A stretch of 42,883 bases of DNA from JBEKHI01 sp050012355 (GTDB lineage Bacteria > Actinomycetota > Actinomycetes > Streptosporangiales > Streptosporangiaceae), in the NCBI GenBank assembly GCA_050012355.1, contig JBEKHI010000015.1, positions 1 to 42,883 on the forward strand. The letters are read 5' to 3'. Shown here piece by piece: positions 24,698 through 31,920 of the stretch. Position numbers and translations under genes: made by a program. The notes beneath the pieces are model-generated. The model was not told the origin of the DNA and did no database searches. It saw only the letters and a list, made by a program, of their open reading frames with translations. Numbering within the stretch: position 1 is the stretch's first letter; each line of letters starts with the position of its first letter.

Positions 24698-25594
24698 ATG
24701 ATCCCGGTCGAGCCCGATGATGGCCGCGATGGCCCCCTGGGTGGCACCTTCGTCCGTCCTGGCGCAGTCGCCTGGGGCCGGGCGACGTCAGGCCCGTACG
24801 TCTCCGCCGAGGTGATTGAACAGGTTCTCGCGACGGTCACCAAGGACCCGGAACGGGTGGCCGAGTTGCTCGAGGATCTCTCGCACGCCCGGTTGTGGCT
24901 TCCCCTGCCGCACTCGGAACGCCCGGTGGTGAATGGCTCCGCGGTCGCGCTGCCGACGGTGACCTACCTTGGCGCCGAGTTCGTGCCCGCGTTCACCTCG
25001 GTACAGCGGTTGATCCAGTGGGCATCGCCCGATGCCCGGACCGCCAAGGCGGCGGCGCTGATCCCCGCGCAGTACCGACCAGGGCAGTACTCGACGGAAA
25101 CCACCGACGGCGTGCTGCCGCACGTGGTGGTTCCCGCGGCCGAACTGGCACGGTTGCTGCCGCCCGGTCTCGGCATCGCGCTGAACCCAGGCGCGGACAC
25201 CAGCGTGCCGATCTACCCGGAGGGTGTCTCCCACCTGTCCGCGTCCCACTTGCTGGCCGGGCAGACCCCGATCCGTCTCGGTCATCCGCCCGCCGATCCG
25301 CTTGACCTGCTGCGCGAGGTCCGCGACGGGCTGAGCTCCCTGGGTACCGTGCAGCACGCGTCCCGTGCCTGGCTGACCGTACCCGGCCAGGGCGAGGGCC
25401 TGGTCATCTCGGTGACCCTCGATGACCCGGTGAGCACGGTGGCACACGACGCCGTGGTCACCGCCGTCGAACGCGCCGCCGCCGCGATCCAGGCCGGCTT
25501 CCCGATCGACGTGACCTTCCCCGGCGAATCCGAGCCGGACCAGATAGACAAGTGGGTCGCCGCCAACGCCACCCCGTTCTACATTCGCGGGTAG
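24698..25594 (+). CDS. SseB-family protein
   Basis: The protein has about 298 residues from ATG 24698, ten bases after GAGGT. ARLWLPLPHSERPVVNGSAV, ALPTVTYLGAEFVPAFTSVQ and RLIQWASPDAR make up the SseB N-terminal domain, which usually reads Pro-x-FTS followed by a tryptophan. LARLLPPGLGIALNPGADTS and SVPIYPEG are the usual follow-on. The C-terminal half (residues 200-298) matches the SseB C-terminal layout ending in FPIDVTF. The family name comes from enhanced serine sensitivity in E. coli, and its biochemistry is unclear. It diverges from the acVLRF1-like gene. It ends 7 bp before the 44-nt element at 25602-25645. Confidence 0.75.
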   Translation: MIPVEPDDGRDGPLGGTFVRPGAVAWGRATSGPYVSAEVIEQVLATVTKDPERVAELLEDLSHARLWLPLPHSERPVVNGSAVALPTVTYLGAEFVPAFTSVQRLIQWASPDARTAKAAALIPAQYRPGQYSTETTDGVLPHVVVPAAELARLLPPGLGIALNPGADTSVPIYPEGVSHLSASHLLAGQTPIRLGHPPADPLDLLREVRDGLSSLGTVQHASRAWLTVPGQGEGLVISVTLDDPVSTVAHDAVVTAVERAAAAIQAGFPIDVTFPGESEPDQIDKWVAANATPFYIRG

Positions 25595-25601
25595 CCAGTC
25601 A

Positions 25602-25645
25602 GTCAAGAGGGAAACCCCGTGCTTTGTTGCGTGGTTTCCACGATG
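25602..25645 (+). repeat. 44-nt element, copy A
   Basis: It starts GTCAAGAGGGAAACCCCGT and ends GTGGTTTCCACGATG. It matches copy B (28524-28567) at 30 of 44 positions with no gap: 17 of the first 19 and 13 of the last 15, with a diverged 10-base centre. It can fold as GGAAACC/GGTTTCC or as the small hairpin CGTGG-TTT-CCACG. It lies between the SseB-like gene and the small unknown gene. Confidence 0.5.
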
Positions 25646-25975
25646 CCCGGGCCCGCAATGATCTGCACACTTATGTGCATGCCACCGAGCGAGCCTCCGC
25701 CGCCATACTGGCAGCAGGTGCAGACCCTCGGGGTCGCGGACGTTGTGATGACCATCCTTCAGGCAAGGAAGGCGATGCCGACAGCCACCGCTGCGGCCGT
25801 CTCTCGCGCAAGCCATGGCAAGGGGTTCCGGGTGCACGTTCACTTGTTGGTCAGTGACGCGCTCGGGGAGGAGAGCTATGGCACGGAAGGGGCGGTCGCG
25901 ATCTTCATCGCCCGCGAACTCGGGGGTGACCTCACCGAGGCGTTCGATGGCAAGGATGTGATCATCCTGAAGTGA
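25619..25975 (+). CDS. Small protein of unknown function, start uncertain
   Basis: The open frame gives up to 118 residues. From about residue 30 it looks like a folded alpha/beta protein: WQQVQTLGVADVVMTILQAR, GKGFRVHVHLLVSDAL, AVAIFIARELGGDLTEAF, ending KDVIILK. Codon use there is normal for the window. The first 20 residues (MLCCVV, CTLMCM) are atypical and overlap the 44-nt element. GTG 25619 has AAGAGGG before it; ATG 25643 or ATG 25679 (MPPSEPPPPYW) may be the true start. I do not recognise a family. It is convergent with the response regulator, with a strong hairpin between them. Confidence 0.55.
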   Translation: MLCCVVSTMPGPAMICTLMCMPPSEPPPPYWQQVQTLGVADVVMTILQARKAMPTATAAAVSRASHGKGFRVHVHLLVSDALGEESYGTEGAVAIFIARELGGDLTEAFDGKDVIILK

Positions 25976-25977
25976 CC

Positions 25978-26023
25978 GGGCTGGGGGCGAGGTTCAAGGG
26001 GGGGAGACCCTCGTCCCCAGCCC
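25978..26023. terminator. Bidirectional hairpin terminator
   Basis: GGGCTGGGG (25978-25986) pairs with CCCCAGCCC (26015-26023). The stem continues through a G-T pair and CGAGG/CCCTCG. It lies exactly between the convergent ends of the small protein gene (25975) and the response regulator (26040), where a two-way terminator is expected. There is no T-tract, as usual in these genomes. Confidence 0.7.
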
Positions 26024-26039
26024 ACAGCGGCGGGCAGGC

Positions 26040-26699
26040 TCAGGTGCTGATTTCGCCGGATCGCAGGAACGCGAGCACGGCGCGGACCCGGTTGTTCTCG
26101 GTGTCGCTCGGCGCCAGTCCCAGCTTGGCGAACACGCTCGTCACGTGGGTCTCGACGGTGCGTGCGCTCAGGAAGAGTTCTCGTGCGATGCCAAGATTGG
26201 AACGCCCTTCCGCCATGAGCCGCAGCACCGCGTTCTCGCGGTCGTTGAGCGCCTCGGTCTTGCTCGATCGCCGGTCCCGGCGCAGCAGGCGCCGCACGAT
26301 GACCGGGTCAACCACGGTCTCCCCTTCGCTGACCCTGGCCAGGCTGTTCATCAGCGCGCCCGCGTCGGTGACGTTGTCCTTCAGCAAGTACCCCACTCCG
26401 GTGCTCACCGTATCCAGCAGTAGGGCGGCGTAGCTGGTTTCGGCATATGTCGACAAAACGAGGATTCCCAGCTCCGAGTAGAGTCCCCGCAGCTCATGCG
26501 CGGTCTGGATGCCCTCGTCGGTGTATGACGGCGGCATCCGGATGTCGAGGATGACGGCGTCCGGCTGATCATCCTTGATCGCCGTGATGAGTTCCGCTCC
26601 AGAGGGAACGCTGGCGACCACCTGCGCACCGGACGCGGTCAGCAGCAGCGAGAGGCTGCTGCGAAACAGCCCCGAGTCGTCCGCGATCGCTAGCCGCAC
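26040..26699 (-). CDS. NarL/FixJ-type response regulator
   Basis: The 219-residue protein has a receiver domain with the acidic pair Asp7-Asp8, the phosphorylation site Asp52 in VILDIRMP, a Thr/Ser switch (LVLSTYAET) and YLLKDNV. The C-terminal LuxR helix-turn-helix follows (ALNDRENAVLRLMAEGRSN, LGIARELFLSARTVETHVTS). Its start overlaps the sensor kinase stop by 10 bp, so the pair is translationally coupled. It would bind DNA when phosphorylated by that kinase. The 44-nt elements flanking the locus are candidate sites, untested. Confidence 0.93.
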   Translation of the reverse strand: MRLAIADDSGLFRSSLSLLLTASGAQVVASVPSGAELITAIKDDQPDAVILDIRMPPSYTDEGIQTAHELRGLYSELGILVLSTYAETSYAALLLDTVSTGVGYLLKDNVTDAGALMNSLARVSEGETVVDPVIVRRLLRRDRRSSKTEALNDRENAVLRLMAEGRSNLGIARELFLSARTVETHVTSVFAKLGLAPSDTENNRVRAVLAFLRSGEIST

Positions 26700-28498
26700 G
26701 GGATCGTCACCTCAAGTCGGGTTCCGTCGCCAAGCGGGCTGGTGATCGCGATCTCACCATCGATCGCGTGCACTCGATCGCGCATGTTAACCAGGCCACG
26801 CCCGTTGTCCGCGTCCGCGGTGACACCACCGATGCCGTCATCGGTGATTTCCATCTGCACCTCGGACTCCTGGATGCGGACGGTCAGGGTCACGCTGTCC
26901 GCGTTGGCATGTTTTACCACGTTCGTAAGCGCCTCGCAGGCAACAAAATAAAGCGTCATTTCCACCGGCTCAGGTAGCCGGGACTCAGGAACCGACACTC
27001 GGGCAGGTACCGGCAGCCGCTCGGCGACCTCCTCGATCGCGGCGCCAAGCCCGCCGCGCGATAGCGACGCGGGGTGGATTCCCTGCGCGAAGTCGCGCAG
27101 TTCGCCCAGTACCTCCCGCAGCCCCTCGCTGGCCTGCCGGAAGGCGGCCGTGGCGGTCACGTCCGAGGTCTCGGTCATCGCGGCCGACAGCCGGGCCGTG
27201 ATGCTCAGCAGGTGCTGCTGGACTCCATCATGCAGGTCACGCTCGAAGCGCCGCCGGGCCGCGAGCTCGGCCTCGATGACCCGGGCCCGCGACGCCCGGA
27301 CCTGCTCAAGCCGCTCCCGCGCCGCCGCCGTCTGAAGCTGAGCGTTCCGCAGCGCCAGCCCGCTGGTCCGGACCGCGGCGTCGAACACGCCGCGGTGGCG
27401 CTCGAGAGCCGGATCCGCGATCACGACCGCGATGGGCGTGCCGCTCTCGGTCCTGATGAACTCGACCAGGCGTTCCTGCGATCCTTCGCCTGGCATCGCG
27501 GCACTGGCGTCACCGTCCGCGTCGTCCGCCGACAAGTCGACGACATCCAGGGTCGGGTCGTGCAGCGCGCTGCGCAGCGCGTGCCGGACCTCGGCGACGT
27601 CGGTGCCCGAGGAGACCTGCTCGGCCAGCGCGGTGATGTTCCGCAGCAGCAACGCGCGCTGGACCACGGCGAGCAGGAACGCCAGCGGCACGGCGACGTC
27701 GATCAGGCTCTCCGTCGTGTACACGCCGTCGGGCGAGGTGGCGAGGCCGTCCAGCATCAGCGCCACCGCCGACGCGATCGCGGCGATCACGGCGGCGATT
27801 CCGGCCACGGTCACCGGCGCAAGCGTGATCCGGTCCATGCCTCTGGACCGCAGCAGCCGCATCGCCAAGAGCACGATCAGCGCGACGCCGAGCGCCGCCA
27901 GACCGGCGTTGACCACGTAGTTGAGCACGTCGGACAGCCGTTCGTCCGGCAGCAGCGACGGCCACCACCAGCCGGCCGGACCGCCGTTCCACGCGGCGGT
28001 CGAGGTCACCGCGACCAGCGTCTGCCCGATCAGCATCCAGCTGGTCAGCAGCAGCAGATAAATCCGCTGGTACCTCAATAGGGATGGATTCGGGTAACGG
28101 AGCAATGCCCAGGCGCCGAAAATGCGGTCCACCCCGCCGATTACGAAGGCAAACGCCGGCCAAGGGCCATTCCATGCGTAGATGAAGTCGACCGAACGGA
28201 ATATCCCCGCTAGCATCAGCGCCCACGCTACGCCACGCTGGCCTTTTTGTTTGCGCAGCAGCGATCCGGCGCAGACGAACGCCAGCGAGGTCCGCAGATT
28301 CACCACTGCCAGTTGGGCGTCCTGCCGCCAAAGCGGTCCCTGGACGAGCGCGCAGAACCCCCCGGCGAGGACGAGAACGGCCGCCGTTTCCAGTACCGTG
28401 CGCCACCGGGAGGCCGCCGATGAGGTACCCGGAGATCGCGTCGCGTCCCCGTTAGGCGGGATCGCTGGCGCGGATGCCGGGAAAATCGTGGTCCGCAT
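26690..28498 (-). CDS. NarL-type sensor histidine kinase, multi-pass membrane protein
   Basis: The 602-residue protein has about eight hydrophobic helices between residues 36 and 285, with little extracytoplasmic loop, so it probably senses something in or near the membrane. A GAF-like region (about 295-390, IAVVIADPALERHRGVFDAA) leads to a coiled coil and the HisKA_3 phosphoacceptor His423 in RRRFERDLHDGVQQHLLSI. The HATPase_c domain has ACEALTNVVKHANA (N box), MEITDDGIGG and GRGLVNMRDRV. The stimulus is unknown. TTGACA for its promoter lies within the 44-nt element copy B on the plus-strand complement, and no clear Shine-Dalgarno sequence precedes the ATG. Confidence 0.92.
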   Translation of the reverse strand: MRTTIFPASAPAIPPNGDATRSPGTSSAASRWRTVLETAAVLVLAGGFCALVQGPLWRQDAQLAVVNLRTSLAFVCAGSLLRKQKGQRGVAWALMLAGIFRSVDFIYAWNGPWPAFAFVIGGVDRIFGAWALLRYPNPSLLRYQRIYLLLLTSWMLIGQTLVAVTSTAAWNGGPAGWWWPSLLPDERLSDVLNYVVNAGLAALGVALIVLLAMRLLRSRGMDRITLAPVTVAGIAAVIAAIASAVALMLDGLATSPDGVYTTESLIDVAVPLAFLLAVVQRALLLRNITALAEQVSSGTDVAEVRHALRSALHDPTLDVVDLSADDADGDASAAMPGEGSQERLVEFIRTESGTPIAVVIADPALERHRGVFDAAVRTSGLALRNAQLQTAAARERLEQVRASRARVIEAELAARRRFERDLHDGVQQHLLSITARLSAAMTETSDVTATAAFRQASEGLREVLGELRDFAQGIHPASLSRGGLGAAIEEVAERLPVPARVSVPESRLPEPVEMTLYFVACEALTNVVKHANADSVTLTVRIQESEVQMEITDDGIGGVTADADNGRGLVNMRDRVHAIDGEIAITSPLGDGTRLEVTIPCG

Positions 28499-28523
28499 CC
28501 CGACAGTAGGCTATTACCTGAAT

Positions 28524-28567
28524 GTCAAGGGGGGAACCCCGTTGCCAAAATGGTGATTCCCACGATG
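28524..28567 (+). repeat. 44-nt element, copy B
   Basis: It starts GTCAAGGGGGGAACCCCGT and ends GTGATTCCCACGATG, in the divergent gap between the sensor kinase and the methyltransferase. Compared with copy A it keeps both ends and the exact length. GGGG-AA-CCCC is a compact hairpin. Its first bases, read on the minus strand, give TTGACA about 20 bases before the kinase ATG. Confidence 0.5.
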
Positions 28568-28673
28568 TACCGCGACTGCCCAGACCGCATACTTGCCTGG
28601 TAATCCGCATTATCGGCGGCGCGCGCGGGGGCCGTGCCGCCGCGGCATCTGCGGAAAGGCGTATTCTCTGGCG

Positions 28674-29324
28674 ATGACGCCCGAGAATCTGGTCCGTACG
28701 GCGACGCGGCCGATGCCCGTGCCGTTCGTACCGGAGATCACCCTGCGGACGGCGGCCGACCCGTACGAGCTGTGGGAACAGACCGGGCGTGAGCCACCGC
28801 CGTTCTGGGCCTTCCCGTGGGCGGGCGGACAGGGACTGGCGCGGTACGTGCTCGACCACCCCGGCGCCGTCGCGGGCAAGACCGTTCTCGATGTCGCGTC
28901 CGGCTCGGGGCTGGTGGCGATCGCCGCCGCCAAGGCGGGCGCGGGCCAGGTGATCGCGACCGACATCGACCCGAGCGCACTCGCGGTGATCGCGCTCAAC
29001 GCCGACGCGAACAACGTGACCATCGGGATCGGCCTGCTTGACCTGACCGCCGCCAGCCCGGTCACCGCGGACGTCGTGCTGGCGGCGGACACCTTCTATG
29101 ACCGCGGCGTCGCCGCTGACACGCTCGCATTCGCGCGGCGCGCGCGCGACGGCGGCGCCGAGGTGCTGATCTCCGACCCGGGCCGCGCGTTCGTCCCCGT
29201 CGAGGCGCTCACCGAGATCGAGCGTTACGAGGTGCCGGTGATCAAGTCTCTCGAGGACACGGGCACCAAGCTGGTCACCGTCTACCGGTTGGATCCGCGC
29301 TGGGGTCGGCCGAGGTCACGTTAG
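28674..29324 (+). CDS. Class I SAM methyltransferase (NNMT/ETFB-lysine type)
   Basis: The protein has about 216 residues from ATG 28674. It has PPPFWAFPWAGGQGLARYVL, the SAM motif I VLDVASGSGLVAIAAAKAG, motif II IATDIDPSALAVIALNADAN, VVLAADTFYD and the C-terminal GTKLVTVYRL. The WAFPWAGGQ-A-RY run is typical of the family that includes electron-transfer-flavoprotein lysine methyltransferase and nicotinamide N-methyltransferase-like proteins. The target is unknown. An in-frame extension to 28593 covers non-coding sequence and was not used. It diverges from the kinase. Confidence 0.85.
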   Translation: MTPENLVRTATRPMPVPFVPEITLRTAADPYELWEQTGREPPPFWAFPWAGGQGLARYVLDHPGAVAGKTVLDVASGSGLVAIAAAKAGAGQVIATDIDPSALAVIALNADANNVTIGIGLLDLTAASPVTADVVLAADTFYDRGVAADTLAFARRARDGGAEVLISDPGRAFVPVEALTEIERYEVPVIKSLEDTGTKLVTVYRLDPRWGRPRSR

Positions 29325-29334
29325 TTGATCTGGC

Positions 29335-29352
29335 TTGCTGTCTGACCAGCAA
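29335..29352 (+). terminator. Small hairpin after the methyltransferase
   Basis: TTGCTG (29335-29340) and CAGCAA (29347-29352) form a perfect 6-bp stem around six bases, 10 bp past the stop of the methyltransferase and before the next gene. It is a weak terminator candidate without a T-tract. Confidence 0.35.
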
Positions 29353-29406
29353 CGGGCACCGCCCAGGTCTAAGCTGAGTGCCAGCCTCCCGGGAGGAGGG
29401 GACCGG

Positions 29407-30303
29407 ATGACGGACGAGGCTCGAGCGCTCGATCTCGATACGAGCAAGCCCAACATCGCGCGCGTCTACGACTTCTGGCTGGGCGGGAAGGACAACTTCG
29501 CCGCCGACCGGGAACTCGCCGCGCAGCTGCTGGAGATCGATCCCGGTATACCGAAGCAGGTCCGCGAAAACCGCACCTTCCTCACATCGGCCGCCGCCCG
29601 CGCCGCCACCGACGGAGTGACGCAGTTCCTGGACCTCGGCGCGGGCCTGCCCTCGCACCCGGCCGTGCACGAGGCCGTTCGCGAGGTCAGCCCGGACGCC
29701 CGGGTCGCCTATGTCGACATTGATCCGGTGGTGGTGAGCCACGCGGCCGCGTTGCTGGCCAAAGGCCCGGGGCTGACCGCCACGCGCGGGGACGTCGGTG
29801 ATCCGGACGCGGTGCTGGACGACCCCGCGGTGCTCAAGGTGATCGATCTCGGGCAGCCGCTATGCGTGATCATGGCGGCGGTGCTGCACTACCTGGAGCC
29901 CGAACGGGCGAGCGCGGCGGTCCGGCGGTATGTCGAACGGCTTCCGGTGGGGTCGTGGCTGGTGATTTCGGTGGTGCATACCAACGATCCGGCGGCCATC
30001 GGCCGGATTCCGCTGTACACGGCGGCGACGATCCGCAGCCATTCGCCCGACGATCTAGCGGCCTGGCTGGCCGGCACCGAACTTGTCCCGCCCGGTATCG
30101 CCGAGACGCGCCGCTGGATGTCAGGAATCGGCGGCATTCCTCGTGGTAGCGACCCGCCCCACGGGTTGTGTGCGGTCGGCGTCAAGCGGCTCTTACCCCC
30201 GGAACCCGGGCCCGCAGGAACTTCCCGATTCGCTCGGTGGCCTCGGCCGCCTCGGGCGGGGCCTGGCCGGCACTGGCCTGCTGCCGGTCCCTCAAGGCGT
30301 TGA
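29407..30303 (+). CDS. DUF574-type S-adenosyl methyltransferase with run-on C-terminus
   Basis: The protein has about 298 residues from ATG 29407, with a clear GGGAGGAGGGG site. It has LDTSKPNIARVYDFWLGGKD, then NFAADRELAAQLL, the SAM loop FLDLGAGLPSHPAVHEAV, VAYVDIDPVVVSHA and MAAVLHYLEP: the actinomycete-specific DUF574 (methyltransf_19) family, abundant in streptomycetes. The physiological substrate is unknown to me. Proteins of this family usually stop shortly after a Gly-Ala-Val-Gly-Arg-Lys-type end. Here CAVGVKR is reached near 30190, and the frame then runs on about 37 Pro/Arg-rich residues antisense to a small minus-strand ORF. The original stop was probably lost. Confidence 0.87.
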   Translation: MTDEARALDLDTSKPNIARVYDFWLGGKDNFAADRELAAQLLEIDPGIPKQVRENRTFLTSAAARAATDGVTQFLDLGAGLPSHPAVHEAVREVSPDARVAYVDIDPVVVSHAAALLAKGPGLTATRGDVGDPDAVLDDPAVLKVIDLGQPLCVIMAAVLHYLEPERASAAVRRYVERLPVGSWLVISVVHTNDPAAIGRIPLYTAATIRSHSPDDLAAWLAGTELVPPGIAETRRWMSGIGGIPRGSDPPHGLCAVGVKRLLPPEPGPAGTSRFARWPRPPRAGPGRHWPAAGPSRR

Positions 30304-30331
30304 TCGCGTCCTGCATTTCCTGGCTCGGCAT
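30182..30331 (-). CDS. Small ORF, 49 residues, possible hydrolase N-terminal remnant
   Basis: It starts at ATG 30331 with AGAGGCGGG just before it and encodes MPSQEMQDAINALRDRQQAS followed by an Ala/Glu-rich helix and RIGKFLRARVPGVRAA. It begins 20 bp after the nitronate monooxygenase stop on the same strand, so it would be co-transcribed. The first 20 residues resemble the helical lead-in of some alpha/beta hydrolases of the hormone-sensitive-lipase type, so it may be the remnant of a lost gene. It overlaps the run-on end of the DUF574 gene by 122 bp antisense. A good ribosome site and helical character support it; expression is not shown. Confidence 0.42.
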   Translation of the reverse strand: MPSQEMQDAINALRDRQQASAGQAPPEAAEATERIGKFLRARVPGVRAA

Positions 30332-30350
30332 GCCCGCCTCTCCGTTCGGG

Positions 30351-31310
30351 TTACAGGCGGGAGGTGAGCTCTGCCACGATGTCGGCCGCTGACTGGGTCT
30401 GCTTCACCAGCGCGACGCCCTGTCCGGCCCACATCGACAGCGCTTCGATGTCACCGGTGGTCCCCACCATCGGCGGCGCTGGTTCGTAACGAACGATCGC
30501 TTCGCCGGAGGCGAAGTGCGCGATCACATCACCTGCTCCTGGCCGCTGCGCGAGCGGAGGGCGGCCCGCTGCTTCCCACTCCTTGGCCGTTGAGTTACGC
30601 AGGACGCGGTGCGGCGAATCGGGCCACCCGACCTCGTACAGGTTGGGGTACAGCTGCGGATCGGTCTCGGCCGCCGCGATCAGCCGACGCCGGTAGTCCT
30701 CGTGGATCGGCATCTCCTCGGCCAGCAGGAACCGCGTCCCCAGCCACGCCGCCTGGGCGCCCAGGGCGAGCACCGCGGCGACACCCCGGCCGTCGGTGAT
30801 CCCGCCAGCCGCGATCACCGGCACCGGCGCCACCGCGTCCACCACCGCGGGCACCAACGGCAGGGTCGCGACGGTACCCCACACGTGCCCGCCGGACTCC
30901 AAGCCCTGCGCGACGATAACGTCCACCCCGGACGCGACCGCCCGCCGCGCTTCCTCGGCGCTGCCGACCGTGTGCAGGACGATCCCGCCGGCGTCGTGCA
31001 CCGGCTTGACGTAGTCGGCGGGATCCCCCCAGATAAACGAGACGATCCGCAAGCCAGCCTCGAGAGCCTGGTCAAGGCGCTGGTGCCGATCCTCGGTGAG
31101 CACGAGGTTGCCGGCAAACGGCCGCGTGGTGAGCGCCGCCGTCTCGCGAATGACCGCTCCGACGTCTGCCGACCAGGTCAGCGTCACCTGGCCGAGCCCG
31201 CCGGCATTCGAGACCGCCGCGGCCAGCCGGGGAACCTCGGCTATCGGCGCCTGGACGATCGGCTGCTGGATCCCCAGCAACTCACATACTGGAGTGCGCA
31301 CCGCGTTCAC
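30351..31310 (-). CDS. Nitronate monooxygenase family flavoprotein
   Basis: The protein has about 319 residues. A TIM barrel of the NMO/2-nitropropane dioxygenase family is seen: IQQPIVQAPIAEVPRLAAAV, SNAGGLGQ, the catalytic-His stretch IVAQGLESGGHVWGT, the FMN-phosphate site PVIAAGGITDGRGVAAVLAL and GAQAAWLGTRFL. These FMN enzymes oxidise alkyl nitronates such as propionate 3-nitronate. The start is GTG 31310 or GTG 31301; GGAAGGGG lies about nine bases from the latter. The redoxin gene ends 13 bp upstream on the same strand, so an operon of hydrolase, redoxin, NMO and the small ORF is likely. Confidence 0.9.
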   Translation of the reverse strand: MNAVRTPVCELLGIQQPIVQAPIAEVPRLAAAVSNAGGLGQVTLTWSADVGAVIRETAALTTRPFAGNLVLTEDRHQRLDQALEAGLRIVSFIWGDPADYVKPVHDAGGIVLHTVGSAEEARRAVASGVDVIVAQGLESGGHVWGTVATLPLVPAVVDAVAPVPVIAAGGITDGRGVAAVLALGAQAAWLGTRFLLAEEMPIHEDYRRRLIAAAETDPQLYPNLYEVGWPDSPHRVLRNSTAKEWEAAGRPPLAQRPGAGDVIAHFASGEAIVRYEPAPPMVGTTGDIEALSMWAGQGVALVKQTQSAADIVAELTSRL

Positions 31311-31323
31311 CCCTTCCGGGATG

Positions 31324-31920
31324 TCACTGGTAAGACGTCGGCATCGAGTCGGCCCGGCGATCCCATCCGTGAAATTTCGAGTAGTCGTGGGCGTCCCAGG
31401 CCTCGCGGAGCCCCGGCGTGCTCAGGTCCCAGTCCGGGCGGATCTCGGCCGAGGCCACGCGCAGGTCCTGCCACAGCTCGTAGAACGAGGGGCGGCCCCA
31501 GAACCAGTAGCCGTTGTAGACACTGTGAATGATCAATCCCGGCTTGAGGACGAGCGTGTGCGGGATCATCGGGTCGTGCTCGGGGTCGGTGTACTCCTGG
31601 ATATCCAGGTCCTTCTGGACGATCCGCCCAGGATCGGACAGGAACGGCCAGGAGGCGCCGACCGAGGCCCGGAACTCCTGCAGCGTGTGATGGTCGTCGG
31701 TGGCGATCGTGGCCACCTGGGTGTAAGCCACCGCGATCTGCGGGTAGTGCTCGGCTAGCTCGAGGTGCTGCCGGTGCTCTTTGGGGCAGTAGTTGCCGCG
31801 CGCCAGCGTGAGGACCAGCGGGTCGCGGCCCTGGAGTTCGCTGAGCGTGCGGACCGTGCCGGTGTGGTCGGGGAGAGCGTAATCCGGGAAGGTGCCGCCT
31901 GGTCTGATGTCAGAACGCAT
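31324..31920 (-). CDS. Redoxin/peroxiredoxin-like protein (AhpC/TSA fold)
   Basis: The protein has about 198 residues from ATG 31920. It has GGTFPDYALPDHTGTVRTLS, LVLTLARGNYCPKEHRQH with the likely peroxidatic Cys, VATIATDDHHTLQEFRASVG and ASWPFLSDPGRIVQKDL. The thioredoxin fold with RGNYCP matches AhpC/TSA or Redoxin members. No second resolving cysteine is seen, which suggests a 1-Cys mechanism. The C-terminal 50 residues are Trp- and Asp-rich. The start overlaps the end of the alpha/beta hydrolase by 11 bp. A role in peroxide removal alongside the flavin oxidase downstream is a plausible inference. Confidence 0.85.
   Translation of the reverse strand: MRSDIRPGGTFPDYALPDHTGTVRTLSELQGRDPLVLTLARGNYCPKEHRQHLELAEHYPQIAVAYTQVATIATDDHHTLQEFRASVGASWPFLSDPGRIVQKDLDIQEYTDPEHDPMIPHTLVLKPGLIIHSVYNGYWFWGRPSFYELWQDLRVASAEIRPDWDLSTPGLREAWDAHDYSKFHGWDRRADSMPTSYQ

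Noticed and set aside
25552..25857. A 101-codon plus-strand ORF overlapping the SseB-like end and the small protein
   Set aside because: Arg/His-rich composition and a frame inside the SseB-like gene mark it as a shadow.
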